Assembly (NCBI GenBank): GCA_014763885.1
Contig: JACXUO010000009.1
Coordinates: 1-35,655, forward strand
Direction of reading: 5' to 3'
DNA length: 35,655 bases
DNA from: Campylobacterales bacterium
GTDB lineage: Bacteria > Campylobacterota > Campylobacteria > Campylobacterales > Sulfurovaceae
Shown here: positions 7,809 to 16,127 of the stretch, in pieces
Layout of the letters: the number at the start of each line of letters is the position of its first letter
How positions within the stretch are numbered: the first letter of the stretch is position 1
Position numbers and translations under genes: made by a program
The notes under the pieces: model-generated
Told to the model about the DNA's origin: nothing
What the model saw: only the letters and a program-made list of their open reading frames with translations
Databases searched by the model: none

Positions 7809-8231
7809 TTAAAATGTCACCACTTTCCAATCCGTTTTCAGGGCCTCGGTCATCAGCTCACCTGTATGGATCGCCTCCACACCCATCGCTTCCAGCTGCC
7901 CGGTGACACTGTACTCATCGCTGCATACCACACAGCAGGAGAGTTCTACGCCTGTCTCTTTGACTTTGGTAAGCATCTCCTGAAGCTCCCTGTTCTCAGC
8001 CAGCAGTTTTATAGAGGGACCCCATATCATCAAGTGGGCCCTCTCCCAGTATCCACGCGGAAGGATCACAGAGCTGTAGAGCAGTACCATCTTTTTGGCC
8101 ACTTCGGCGTCGCCGGAGCTCCATACGATCAGCAGTTTATCGATGATTTTTCCCCTTGATGCAGGTCGGGGTATCCTTACCCCGACATCAACGTTAGATG
8201 CCGTTTTGTATTGGTGTCGGGATGAGGACAT
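7809..8231 (-). CDS. DsrE-family sulfur-relay-like protein, start uncertain
   Basis: The recognisable protein runs from about DKLLIVWSSGD (base 8148) to the stop and matches small DsrE/DsrF-like proteins of about 110 residues, including the CCVVCSDEY cysteine segment. DsrE-type proteins bind or relay sulfur, and many copies occur in sulfur-oxidising Campylobacterota. The only in-frame ATG upstream is at 8231, inside the stem-loop of a REP-like repeat. It would add about 28 non-homologous residues (SSSRHQYKTAS...). Directly before the conserved part the sequence reads AAGGGG, AAAA, then ATCATC instead of ATG. Translation may therefore start at a non-canonical ATC, at the REP-borne ATG, or the gene may be impaired. 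The body itself is intact. Confidence 0.7.
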   Translation of the reverse strand: MSSSRHQYKTASNVDVGVRIPRPASRGKIIDKLLIVWSSGDAEVAKKMVLLYSSVILPRGYWERAHLMIWGPSIKLLAENRELQEMLTKVKETGVELSCCVVCSDEYSVTGQLEAMGVEAIHTGELMTEALKTDWKVVTF

Positions 8232-8241
8232 CCCGACCTAC
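8158..8241. repeat. inverted pair of REP-like palindromes
   Basis: Two hairpins, each with a 9-bp perfect stem and 4-nt loop, lie head to head. The first is GTCGGGGTA at 8165-8173 with TACCCCGAC at 8178-8186. The second is GTCGGGATG at 8216-8224 with CATCCCGAC at 8229-8237. When the second is reverse-complemented the two copies match at 24 of 31 positions. Four of the differences form two compensated base-pair changes in the stem (G-C to A-T, A-T to G-C). This is the architecture of paired REP elements (BIMEs), which are mobilised by RAYT transposases in trans. No RAYT gene is in the window. Confidence 0.75.
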
Positions 8242-8339
8242 AGTATAGTGCTATAGGTAAATCAGAAATGACGGAAAGCTATAATGGACATACCGACAGT
8301 ATATCCTCTCTGCTACCCGCTACTTCCTATCTACTATCT

Positions 8340-8365
8340 CACTAAAAAGCGAATGTTTCTTAGTG
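8340..8365. terminator. hairpin at the 3' end of purH
   Basis: CACTAA at 8340-8345 pairs with TTAGTG at 8360-8365 across a 14-nt loop. It overlaps the purH stop codon, so on the minus strand it could slow or end transcription. There is no T run; confidence is low. Confidence 0.3.
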
Positions 8366-9895
8366 CAGGAAGTGTCTTACACCTGAGAAGTAAAGTGCGA
8401 TGCCGTGCTCGTTCGCTGCCTCGATCACTTCATCATCACGTACCGAACCGCCCGGCTCCAGGATTGCTTTGACGCCTGCAGCTGCCGCTGCATCTACAGA
8501 GTCTCTGAATGGGAAGAAAGCTTCGGATGCCATTGCCGCACCGCTTACATCAAGACCCATCTCAGCTGCCTTCTTCAGTGCACACTGTGCTGCATCTACA
8601 CGTGATGTCATACCCATACCTACGGCTACCATCGCAGAGTCTTTGACATAGACTACACAGTTTGACTTGGTAAGCGCCGCCACTTTCCAGGCGATCTCGA
8701 GGTCTCTCATCTCCTGAGCAGATGCTGTGTTAGTGCTTTTGAGCTCTGCATTGTGTACTTCGTCTGTATTAACGATATCGCTGTCCTGGAAGACAAATCC
8801 ACCGTCAACGTGCTTGAAGTCCTGTGCATCGTTAGACATTTTCAGTGTCGTTCCACCCCCCTGACTGAAGAGTTTCAGACGTTTTTTCACTTCAAATACT
8901 TCGAGTGCTTCCGGTGTAAAGTCCGGTGCCATGACAACCTCCAGGAAGATCTCGTTCATCTTCTCTGCCAGCTCTTTTGTCACTACACCGTTGACTGCCA
9001 CTACTCCGCCAAATGCAGATACAGGGTCACATTTAAGTGCTTCAGTGTATGACGCAAGAAGGTCACCTTTGATCGCAAATCCACATGGGTTACCATGTTT
9101 TACGATACATACTGCCGGCTCATCACCGAAGCTTGAAGCGATCTTGAGTGCACCGTTTACATCGTTGATGTTGTTAAAGCTTGCTTCACCTTTGACCTGC
9201 TTGAAGTTCTCAGTGAAGTGCTTGTCAAACTCGTAAAGTGCACCTTTTTGGTGTGGGTTTTCACCATAACGCGTATCAAATACTTTTTTACCGGTGATGA
9301 ACTGATGCGCTCCCATACCGTTGTTGAAACGCTTGTTCATATAGTTAGCGATCATACCATCATAGGCTGCAGTGTGCTCATACGCCTTGATCATCAGGTC
9401 ACGTCTGAACTCGTAGGTATCTTCACCGCTTGCAAGTGCTGCAAGTACAGTCTCATAATCACCTGCATCCGTGACGATATAGACATCATTGAAGTTCTTG
9501 GCAGCTGAACGTACCATTGTAGGTCCGCCGATATCGATATTTTCTATAATTTCGTCAAAATCTTCTGTTCTCTCGATCGTCGCCTTGAACGGATAGAGGT
9601 TGACACATACAAGATCGATCCCTTCAACACCAAGCTCTTTTGCCTGTGCTACGTGTGCCTCGTCCCCTCTTTTATGGAGGATACCTCCGTGAACATACGG
9701 GTTCAGTGTCTTGACACGCCCTTCAAAACACTCAGGGAATTTGGTGACTTCATCGATCTCAATGACCTTTACTCCGGCTTCACTCAATTTTTTGTAGGTT
9801 CCGCCTGTTGAGATGATCTCCCAACCAAGCTTTTCCAATCCCTGTGCAAACTCTACGATCCCAGCCTTATCACTTACGCTTAATAGTGCTCTCAT
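8360..9895 (-). CDS. purH: bifunctional AICAR transformylase / IMP cyclohydrolase
   Basis: This 511-residue protein has the normal PurH length. The N-terminal IMP cyclohydrolase domain (about 1-190) starts with [20 protein letters not shown] and contains STGGTYKKL and GRVKTLNP. The C-terminal AICAR formyltransferase domain has the KHGNPCGFA motif, with the catalytic Lys-His pair, and DPVSAFGGV. It carries out the last two steps of de novo purine synthesis, using 10-formyl-THF. purL lies 0.75 kb upstream on the same strand, but 321 bp of palindromic repeats and a cytochrome gene separate them, so purH probably has its own promoter. A perfect 17-bp palindrome lies 28 bp before the start and may be an operator. 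Confidence 0.97.
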   Translation of the reverse strand: MRALLSVSDKAGIVEFAQGLEKLGWEIISTGGTYKKLSEAGVKVIEIDEVTKFPECFEGRVKTLNPYVHGGILHKRGDEAHVAQAKELGVEGIDLVCVNLYPFKATIERTEDFDEIIENIDIGGPTMVRSAAKNFNDVYIVTDAGDYETVLAALASGEDTYEFRRDLMIKAYEHTAAYDGMIANYMNKRFNNGMGAHQFITGKKVFDTRYGENPHQKGALYEFDKHFTENFKQVKGEASFNNINDVNGALKIASSFGDEPAVCIVKHGNPCGFAIKGDLLASYTEALKCDPVSAFGGVVAVNGVVTKELAEKMNEIFLEVVMAPDFTPEALEVFEVKKRLKLFSQGGGTTLKMSNDAQDFKHVDGGFVFQDSDIVNTDEVHNAELKSTNTASAQEMRDLEIAWKVAALTKSNCVVYVKDSAMVAVGMGMTSRVDAAQCALKKAAEMGLDVSGAAMASEAFFPFRDSVDAAAAAGVKAILEPGGSVRDDEVIEAANEHGIALYFSGVRHFLH

Positions 9896-9922
9896 TTTTT
9901 CTCCATCTTTTTTGTCTCGAAA

Positions 9923-9939
9923 GCATTGTGTTACAATGC
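9923..9939. promoter_or_regulatory. perfect 17-bp palindrome upstream of purH
   Basis: GCATTGT-GTT-ACAATGC is a perfect 7-bp inverted repeat with a 3-nt centre, 28 bp before the purH ATG. Read on the minus strand it contains TGTAACACAAT, which could include the purH -10 region. Its size and position fit a dimeric repressor operator. It is not a PurR box I can recognise, and a small RNA hairpin is the alternative. Confidence 0.45.
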
Positions 9940-9953
9940 AGATTCATTGTCAC

Positions 9954-10110
9954 TGAGCATTCGGTGTGCAGGTGCGAAGGCGTGCATATTGCGAAGCAAC
10001 ACGCCGAGAGCACCGTCCGCACACTTGCGAAGTGACGATTTTTTGTACCCCAAGGGCATTTCCTGCGGGGCACTTACTTTTTTTAGAAAAAAGTAAAAAA
10101 AGAATGCTCA
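9954..10110. repeat. 157-bp MITE-like palindromic element upstream of purH
   Basis: TGAGCATTC at 9954-9962 and GAATGCTCA at 10102-10110 form 9-bp terminal inverted repeats. Inside is a long stepped stem in which GTGTGC (9964), GGTGC (9971) and GGCGTG (9979) pair with CACGCC (10000), GCACC (10010) and GCACAC (10019), capped by TTGC-GAA-GCAA. After it come CACTT-GCG-AAGTG at 10022-10034 and TTACTTTTTT-TAG-AAAAAAGTAA at 10074-10096. There is no coding frame with family resemblance; the short frames across it look spurious. It accounts for most of the 321-bp gene-free stretch 9896-10216. From memory, similar sequence recurs between genes in related genomes, but this is unverified. Confidence 0.6.
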
Positions 10111-10188
10111 TTCCCGACTAAAAGTCAGAAATGCATGCCTCAATTCTTCAAACACAAGTTTTACAATACTACAAAACTGAAGTATGCA

Positions 10189-10210
10189 TTCCCAACGAGG
10201 ACGTTGGGAA
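10189..10210. repeat. 9-bp hairpin after the cytochrome gene
   Basis: TTCCCAACG at 10189-10197 pairs perfectly with CGTTGGGAA at 10202-10210 around AGGA. It begins 6 nt after the stop of the minus-strand cytochrome gene, so it could act as a terminator, although no T run follows. The TTCCCAACG-loop-CGTTGGGAACGAG pattern resembles dispersed intergenic palindromes in many proteobacteria. A similar but decayed copy (CATTCCCGACT, AGTCAGAAATG) may lie at 10109-10134. Confidence 0.5.
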
Positions 10211-10216
10211 CGAGAT

Positions 10217-10633
10217 CTATTTAAATCTATTTCCCATTCCCATCCCTCTGAAATCTTTTGGAGGGAAGTTATCGAACATCCAGGAAGCGATTGTTTCAAG
10301 TTCTTCTTCCGTTACATTACCTTTTTGAGACGGCATAAGCCCAAATCTTTCGATCTTCTGAGGCATACAGATCGCTTTATCCCTACTAGGGTTCAATGCA
10401 TAGTCTTTGATGAATGCGACGGCATCCGCTTTCTTCGGATATTCCATTTTCAAATGTCTCATGACTCCCATCACTGCGGGGGCCACGACTGCATTCATAT
10501 CTTTCGGGAAACTCTTACTGTGACATGCTGCACACTTTTGATCGAAAAGTACCTCTCCTTGTGACTCTGCATAAGAGATGTTCCCTATGCTGAGTAGCAC
10601 TAGAAAGAATGTTAAAACTTTATTCACTTTCAT
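10217..10633 (-). CDS. small periplasmic c-type cytochrome
   Basis: This 138-residue protein has a signal peptide at residues 1-22 (ending NISYA) and one heme c site, CAACH (Cys34, Cys37, His38). The distal Met ligand is probably in the LMPSQKG segment. The fold is a class I monoheme cytochrome c, which would carry electrons in the periplasm. An extra Cys (AICMPQK) and a Met/Gly-rich tail (RGMGMGNRF) are unusual. Its ATG lies 8 nt after the purL stop, so it is probably co-transcribed with purL, although no functional link is obvious. A 9-bp hairpin follows the stop. Confidence 0.88.
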   Translation of the reverse strand: MKVNKVLTFFLVLLSIGNISYAESQGEVLFDQKCAACHSKSFPKDMNAVVAPAVMGVMRHLKMEYPKKADAVAFIKDYALNPSRDKAICMPQKIERFGLMPSQKGNVTEEELETIASWMFDNFPPKDFRGMGMGNRFK

Positions 10634-10641
10634 AGACTTAC

Positions 10642-12864
10642 TTACAGGTCCTGCTCAATTGTATTGGCAAATGTATTGAAGTAGATATCTTTTACGCTAT
10701 CCATAGAGAGTTCTACATTGTTTACTCGTACTTTCTCGCCACCGACTTTACCGATATGGGTAACTTTTACACCCAGTTCCGTCGCCATTCTCACGACCGC
10801 TTCCAGATCAGATGATGCTACTTCAAGGATCGCCCTGCTTTGTGACTCATCGAAGATGTCTCTGCTGTTTGCTACGGTCACATCCGCTTCAACACCCAGT
10901 CCTGACACCACCGCCATTTTGGCAAGTGCTGTAGCGATACCTCCGACGTTGACATCTTTTGCCGCTTTGAGCAATCCTTTTTGATTCGCTTCGATGACAA
11001 ACGCCCAGAGTGCCAACTCAGCATTGTAGTCAAATGCAGGAAGCGTTCCTACGGTCTCACCGTGAAGCGCTTTGATATAGAGTGAGCCGCCAAACTCCCC
11101 TTTTGTCTCGCCGAGGAGAAGGATCTCGCTACCCTCTTCCTGGAATGCCGAAGGAAGTACCCTGTTCTGATCCTCGTTCAGCCCTACCATGGCGATCGAC
11201 GGTGTCGGGAATACCGATACACCGTTTGTTTCGTTGTAAAGCGATACGTTACCGCTGACTACAGGAGTGCTGAGTGCAGCACATGCTTCTTTGATCCCTT
11301 CGCATCCCTCTGCGAACTGCCACATTACCTCAGGGTTTTCCGGGTTACCATAGTTTAGACAGTCGGTGATCGCAAGCGGTCTTGCACCACTCATCGCCAC
11401 GTTACGGCCGGACTCGACCACTGCAAGTGCTGCACCTTTTTTTGGATCGATATAGCAATATCTTGGGTTACAGTCGCTGCTCATTGCCAATGCTTTTCCA
11501 TTCTCTTTGATACGGATGGAAGAAGCATCAAGGCTTCCCGGGTGTTTGGTCGTATTGGTCTGTACCATAGAGTCGTACTGGTTGTATACCCATGCTTTAT
11601 CGACGACTTCAAGCGAACTGAAGATCTTCTCAAATGCCTCCTGGTCATCTACCGCCGGGAAACTCTCTACAGATTTCGCATTTACGGCATCCAGATATGC
11701 AGGTCTTGCTGTTGGCCTGTCCAGTACCGGGGCCTCTTCACTGACCGGTGCGATAGGCATGTCTGCACACTTCTCGCCATGCCAGAAGAGCTCCATTCTT
11801 CCCGTATCGGTAACCTCACCGATCACGGCGACATCAAGGTCCCACTTCTCAAAGATATCGATGATCGCCTGCTCACTCCCCTGCTTTGCACAGATCAGCA
11901 TACGCTCCTGTGATTCAGAGAGCATAAAGTCATACGGAGTCATCCCCTCTTCGCGCGCAGGCACTTTGTCAAGGTGCATGATCAGTCCGGCACCTGTCTT
12001 CCCTGCCATCTCAAAGGAAGAGGAGGTCAGACCCGCAGCACCCATATCCTGGATACCGACAACATGGTCTGTTTTGAAAAGCTCCAGACATGCCTCAAGA
12101 AGAAGTTTTTCGGTAAACGGGTCCCCTACCTGAACGGTAGGACGCAGTGACTTTGACTCCTCGGTAAAGCTGTCGCTGCTCATTACCGCTCCGCCCAGAC
12201 CGTCACGGCCTGTTTTTGATCCGACATACATCACCGGGTTGCCGACACCAGAAGCCACGCCAAGGAAGATCTCGTCAGATTTTACCAGACCAAGTGAGAA
12301 TGCGTTCACAAGGATGTTCCCGTTGTAGCTCTCGTCAAAGCTCACTTCACCGCCGATCGTCGGTACCCCCATACAGTTACCGTAACTTCCGATCCCCTCT
12401 ACCACACCGCGCACGAGGTGTCTCTGGTATTTGGCTGTATCGCTGTTGCCGGTCACTGTACCGAAACGCAAAGCATTGAGGTTTGCTACCGGTCTTGCAC
12501 CCATCGTAAAGACATCACGGAGGATACCCCCTACACCGGTTGCAGCTCCCTGGAACGGCTCAATGAATGACGGGTGGTTGTGGCTCTCCATCTTAAATAC
12601 CGCAGCCATCCCCTCACCAATATCGATAACACCGGCATTTTCACCCGGTCCCTGGATCACCCACGGTGCTTCTGTGGGGAAACCGTTCAGATACTTTTTA
12701 CTGGACTTGTAGGAACAGTGCTCTGACCACATCGCAGAGAAGATACCAATCTCTACGATGTTGGGGTGGCGACCGTCAAGGATACGAACGATCTCTTCGT
12801 ACTCTGGCTGGCTAAGCTTATGGGCTTTTAAAACTTCATCTAGATTTTCAATAGGTTGTGACAT
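10642..12864 (-). CDS. purL: phosphoribosylformylglycinamidine synthase subunit PurL
   Basis: This 740-residue protein is the ATP-dependent large subunit of FGAM synthase in its small (PurL-PurQ-PurS) form. Visible motifs are the N-terminal [16 protein letters not shown], then [21 protein letters not shown] around the ATP site, and [13 protein letters not shown] in the middle. It converts FGAR to FGAM using ATP and glutamine-derived ammonia. purQ and purS are not in the window. The gene is divergent from dut, with 106 bp between the two starts; AAGGA lies 12 nt upstream of the ATG. The cytochrome c gene follows after 8 nt. Confidence 0.97.
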   Translation of the reverse strand: MSQPIENLDEVLKAHKLSQPEYEEIVRILDGRHPNIVEIGIFSAMWSEHCSYKSSKKYLNGFPTEAPWVIQGPGENAGVIDIGEGMAAVFKMESHNHPSFIEPFQGAATGVGGILRDVFTMGARPVANLNALRFGTVTGNSDTAKYQRHLVRGVVEGIGSYGNCMGVPTIGGEVSFDESYNGNILVNAFSLGLVKSDEIFLGVASGVGNPVMYVGSKTGRDGLGGAVMSSDSFTEESKSLRPTVQVGDPFTEKLLLEACLELFKTDHVVGIQDMGAAGLTSSSFEMAGKTGAGLIMHLDKVPAREEGMTPYDFMLSESQERMLICAKQGSEQAIIDIFEKWDLDVAVIGEVTDTGRMELFWHGEKCADMPIAPVSEEAPVLDRPTARPAYLDAVNAKSVESFPAVDDQEAFEKIFSSLEVVDKAWVYNQYDSMVQTNTTKHPGSLDASSIRIKENGKALAMSSDCNPRYCYIDPKKGAALAVVESGRNVAMSGARPLAITDCLNYGNPENPEVMWQFAEGCEGIKEACAALSTPVVSGNVSLYNETNGVSVFPTPSIAMVGLNEDQNRVLPSAFQEEGSEILLLGETKGEFGGSLYIKALHGETVGTLPAFDYNAELALWAFVIEANQKGLLKAAKDVNVGGIATALAKMAVVSGLGVEADVTVANSRDIFDESQSRAILEVASSDLEAVVRMATELGVKVTHIGKVGGEKVRVNNVELSMDSVKDIYFNTFANTIEQDL

Positions 12865-12970
12865 TTCTTAGTGTCCTTAAGGCGTTGAAATAAGGCTTAT
12901 ATTTTACTCAAAAAGTGCTAAATAAGGGGTTAATAGGTAAAATAACGGCAATGAATCTCAAAGGGTGCAA

Positions 12971-13654
12971 ATGGACAAAATACTACAGATGCTTATGCTG
13001 CAACAGCAGCTCAATGACGCAACCAACGGCGAAGGATGGGAGCAGAAAGTCACAAAAAACGGCAAATTGATCGACTGGAAACGCTGTACCTACCTCGAGT
13101 GTGCGGAGTTGATCGAATCCTATCCATGGAAACACTGGAAAAATATCGATGCCGAACCCGACTATGCCAACATAAAGATCGAAGCGGTGGATATCTGGCA
13201 CTTTATCATGTCCCAGGGGCTGCAAGATTATAAGATCAAACATCTTGGCACTATCGAAAAACTTGCAGCAGATATCCATGCCCTGCCGAATTTTGCTTTA
13301 TTCGATGCCGATATCATGCCGACAGAAAAAAACCACTATGAACAGATAGCAACCGTAGAGGAGCTGATCAGGGTAATTTTCTGCAATGAAAGTACAGAGA
13401 AGATGATGGAATCATTCATCGATGTGGCGATACAGTCTGGACTGAACCTCGATGCACTTTATCAACTCTATGTCGGGAAGAATATCCTCAACCAGTTCAG
13501 ACAGGACCATGGGTACAAAGAGGGAACCTACATCAAGCTATGGAACGGAAAAGAGGATAATGTGATTATGCAGGGAATCCTGGATAAAGATCATACAATC
13601 ACTCCTGATGAACTCTATCAGAGGCTAAAGGAAGCTTACCCCTCATTTGACTGA
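12971..13654 (+). CDS. dut: dimeric dUTPase (MazG-like all-alpha NTP pyrophosphatase)
   Basis: This 227-residue protein belongs to the dimeric dUTP diphosphatases typical of Campylobacter and Helicobacter, unrelated to the trimeric beta-type Dut. Metal-binding acidic motifs are visible in the helices ECAELIESYPWKHWKN and IKIEAVDIWHFIM, followed by the later NILNQFRQDHGYKEG segment. It hydrolyses dUTP to dUMP and PPi, which keeps uracil out of DNA and supplies thymidylate synthesis. ATG at 12971 is preferred over GTG at 12965 because AAAGGG stands 6 nt before the ATG. It converges with the lipoprotein gene across 61 bp of hairpins. Confidence 0.93.
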   Translation: MDKILQMLMLQQQLNDATNGEGWEQKVTKNGKLIDWKRCTYLECAELIESYPWKHWKNIDAEPDYANIKIEAVDIWHFIMSQGLQDYKIKHLGTIEKLAADIHALPNFALFDADIMPTEKNHYEQIATVEELIRVIFCNESTEKMMESFIDVAIQSGLNLDALYQLYVGKNILNQFRQDHGYKEGTYIKLWNGKEDNVIMQGILDKDHTITPDELYQRLKEAYPSFD

Positions 13655-13716
13655 GTGCTTCAGCCATCGTGGCTACTTCAAGTAGCCTACCCGAGAGGGT
13701 AAGCTTTCACAAAAGC
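13632..13716. terminator. overlapping hairpins between convergent dut and lipoprotein genes
   Basis: Several mutually exclusive stems overlap here. AAGCTTACCC (13632-13641, inside dut) pairs with GGGTAAGCTT (13697-13706). GGCTAC pairs with GTAGCC around TTCAA near 13671-13687. AGCCA pairs with TGGCT near 13663-13674, and TACCC with GGGTA around GAGA near 13688-13700. A bidirectional terminator region is the likely reading. Confidence 0.45.
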
Positions 13717-14357
13717 TAATCGACCCTTCGTGTGAGGTCCTTCACGGTTATCTGGTTACCGTAGACTTCAACCTTTGTTGCCAGGCGGATGCTTTTTGGG
13801 GTAGCGTAACCGCACTCTTCACCGCACTGTACTGTCCCTATCAGGTAGTATTTGCCCGAAGGAACACCATAAAAGGCAAAACTCCCGTCACTCTCTGCAG
13901 CCGTAAACCTGAGATAGTTAAAAAGTCTCGCATCTGCTTTTTCCATCTTCTTTCCGCCGATATAGCTCACTTCATACCACTGATCAGAGTACGAGGTCAT
14001 AGGATTGAGGTAGAGTCTCGTGCCGCTTCCCAAGACCCGCGTACCGGTATAGGTACCAGTCAGATAGATTTTCCCTTTGATCGTACCTTTCCCGCTGCGT
14101 GCAAGGGTATTGTATTCATTGAGAGGGAACGCAATACGGGAGACCCTCTCATCAGGCATATTTTCTGTGATAAGCGTCTCTGTCTCGGTCAGATTTTCAT
14201 CGATATCCGACATATCCACATTTTCTGCGTCATATGCTCCCCAGGTATTTCCCTGTGTGCCTGCTTTATAGTACGGTTTGTGGACATCTGTAGGCACACA
14301 TCCGGCTAACCATAGAGAAAATAAAACTGCTGTGACAACTGATACGTATTTTTTCAT
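13716..14357 (-). CDS. lipoprotein of unknown function
   Basis: This 213-residue protein has a lipoprotein signal with the lipobox LAGC (Cys20). An acidic region around residues 45-68 follows. The second half (about 85-205) looks like a beta-sandwich with FTAAESDGSFAFYGVPSGKYYLIGTV, the pattern of carboxypeptidase-regulatory-like or SpaA-like domains. A pair of Cys residues (CGEEC) could form a disulfide. I do not recognise a specific family. It has its own promoter and a good AAAGGG upstream. The likely location is the inner leaflet of the outer membrane or the periplasm. Confidence 0.75.
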   Translation of the reverse strand: MKKYVSVVTAVLFSLWLAGCVPTDVHKPYYKAGTQGNTWGAYDAENVDMSDIDENLTETETLITENMPDERVSRIAFPLNEYNTLARSGKGTIKGKIYLTGTYTGTRVLGSGTRLYLNPMTSYSDQWYEVSYIGGKKMEKADARLFNYLRFTAAESDGSFAFYGVPSGKYYLIGTVQCGEECGYATPKSIRLATKVEVYGNQITVKDLTRRVD

Positions 14358-14388
14358 GCATCATACCCTTTGATGTTATTGTTTTGTG

Positions 14389-14417
14389 ATTATACTGAAT
14401 TTAGATTAGGACTCAAA
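14389..14417 (-). promoter_or_regulatory. promoter of the lipoprotein gene
   Basis: On the minus strand, TATAAT (14394-14389) is preceded at 17 bp by TTTGAG (14417-14412). This gives a leader of about 25 nt that contains AAAGGG before the ATG at 14357. Confidence 0.5.
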
Positions 14418-14428
14418 ATGGTCTTCTC

Positions 14429-14785
14429 TCAACACTTTTTCCTATCCCGGGAGCGCTTCTGTTTTTCCATAAAAAGCTTCAGATGCTCCTGTGCCTTTTC
14501 ATCACCTGAATAGGCGGCTTTGTGATACCAGAAAGCCGCCTGTTTGCAGGATTTTTTGACAGCATTGCCTTTCTGAAAGCGTTTGGCAAGCTGACACTGC
14601 GAGTCCACCTCTCCCTCTTTGGCAAAACGGTGCAGCAGCTTGACCTTCTTTTTCTCGCTTTTGTAATACCTTATCGTATTGCGGATAAACCAAAGGGTAA
14701 AGAGTGACAAAAGAAAAAAAACATAGGGCTCGAGATCCTCTATCTTTTCGGCATGTTTTATGAACTCTTCAATCAACTCATTCAT
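14429..14785 (-). CDS. small membrane protein with a Sel1-like repeat
   Basis: This 118-residue protein has one TM segment at about residues 21-38 (YVFFLLSLFTLWFIRN). A basic stretch follows, then a single Sel1/TPR-like unit (QCQLAKRFQKGNAVKKSCKQ, then AAFWYHKAAYSGDEKAQEHL). Sel1 repeats bind protein partners. Its ATG at 14785 comes one base after the mnmE stop (TAGgATG), showing translational coupling to mnmE. The open frame continues upstream into mnmE in another frame, but that part encodes mnmE in its real frame, so the start at 14785 is favoured. The function is unknown. Confidence 0.75.
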   Translation of the reverse strand: MNELIEEFIKHAEKIEDLEPYVFFLLSLFTLWFIRNTIRYYKSEKKKVKLLHRFAKEGEVDSQCQLAKRFQKGNAVKKSCKQAAFWYHKAAYSGDEKAQEHLKLFMEKQKRSRDRKKC

Positions 14786-14786
14786 C

Positions 14787-16127
14787 CTATTTCCCCAAAC
14801 AAAATTCTCCGAACATTTTATCAAGTATCTCTTCGCTGTCATAGGGTTTTGAGATAGAGGATATCGCTTTGACTGCCTCCTGCAGGTGATACGAAAAGAA
14901 CTCCAGTTCTCCCGATTGCAGAGGCACTTTTGCCTCTTCGATCGCTGATTTTGCATACCGGACTGCTTCGATCTGGCGCGCTGAAACCAGCATAAGCTCT
15001 TCACCTGCTCCGATCGAATCAAAGAGTGCTTCCATCTTGTCTGTAAGACGGATAAACCCTTTTTGGGCACTGACTTCGATCGGATCATAAGCAGCCAGAC
15101 GGGAAGTATCCAGGCTCTTTTCAAGATCGGACTTGTTGAGCGCTACGATCAGATGTTTCTCTTCCAGGTTCTCAAGCATCGAAACGATCTTCTCGTCTTC
15201 ATCGTCAAAAGGCCTTGAGCTGTCAAAGAGTGCGATAATGACATCCGCATCCTCAATCGATGAGAGCGAACGTTCTATCCCGATCTTCTCTATCGTATCC
15301 TCTGACTCCCGTATGCCTGCCGTGTCAACCAAACGAATGATATGGGAACCGACACGCACCTGCTCTTCAATCGTATCCCGTGTTGTCCCGGCGATATCAC
15401 TGACAATTGCCCGGTCATAGCTGAGCAGCGCATTGAGCAGAGAACTTTTACCCACATTGGGTTTACCGATAATGGCGACTTTGAATCCCTCAATCAGTCC
15501 CCTTCTGCGGTGGCTTGCATCTACGATCCTGGTGATCTGATCGATCAGCGCGTCAAGCTGCCTGTTGATACTCTCAAGAATATCTTCAGGGATGTCCTCT
15601 TCGGCATAGTCTATCATCACCTCTGAATAGGCAAGAGATCTCAAAAGCGCATCCCTGCTCTCATCAACGAACTCTCTGAGTTCTCCTTTCATCTGCCTGG
15701 CAAGCACTTTTGCCGCATCAAGACTTTTTGCTTCAATCAGCTTGGAGATCGCCTCTGCTTCGGTCAGATCTATTTTGCCATTGAGAAAAGCACGCTTGGA
15801 AAATTCGCCAGGCTCTGCCAGCCTCGCACCGTACGACAGTACAGTGGCAAGTATCTCTTCGGCAACGATCATACCGCCATGGCACTGAAACTCAACGATA
15901 TCTTCACCCGTAAAGCTGTTGGGTGAAGCGAAATAGATCATGATCGCCTGGTCTATCAGGGCCTCTTCTGCATTGTAAAGAGAGGTGAGATGTGCATAAC
16001 GCGGCAGGATTTTCTCCTGCCTGGAGACTCTTTGGGCGATAGAGAGAGCATCGCCCCCGCTTACACGGATGATGGAGATCGAAGAGACGCCGTGGGCTGT
16101 TGCGATGGCAGCGATCGTTTCACTCAT
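14787..16127 (-). CDS. mnmE: tRNA-modifying GTPase MnmE
   Basis: This 446-residue protein matches full-length MnmE/TrmE. The N-terminal formyl-THF-binding domain (1-118) contains SFTGEDIVEFQCHGG. A helical domain surrounds the inserted G domain, which has the P-loop GKPNVGKSS at 221-229, SDIAGTTRDT, DTAG and NKSD. The last residues are FCLGK, the conserved C-x-GK motif with the catalytic Cys. With MnmG it installs the 5-carboxymethylaminomethyl group on wobble uridine of certain tRNAs. It overlaps the khpB stop by 4 nt (ATGA), and the Sel1 protein follows after one base. Confidence 0.97.
   Translation of the reverse strand: MSETIAAIATAHGVSSISIIRVSGGDALSIAQRVSRQEKILPRYAHLTSLYNAEEALIDQAIMIYFASPNSFTGEDIVEFQCHGGMIVAEEILATVLSYGARLAEPGEFSKRAFLNGKIDLTEAEAISKLIEAKSLDAAKVLARQMKGELREFVDESRDALLRSLAYSEVMIDYAEEDIPEDILESINRQLDALIDQITRIVDASHRRRGLIEGFKVAIIGKPNVGKSSLLNALLSYDRAIVSDIAGTTRDTIEEQVRVGSHIIRLVDTAGIRESEDTIEKIGIERSLSSIEDADVIIALFDSSRPFDDEDEKIVSMLENLEEKHLIVALNKSDLEKSLDTSRLAAYDPIEVSAQKGFIRLTDKMEALFDSIGAGEELMLVSARQIEAVRYAKSAIEEAKVPLQSGELEFFSYHLQEAVKAISSISKPYDSEEILDKMFGEFCLGK

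Noticed and set aside
9870-10073. Short open frames across the purH upstream region
   Set aside because: They run through hairpins of the repeat element in both strands and look like spurious proteins often annotated in such repeats.
14786-15124. Upstream extension of the Sel1 protein frame by 113 residues
   Set aside because: It lies wholly inside mnmE in another frame and has no family resemblance; the ATG at 14785 directly follows the mnmE stop.
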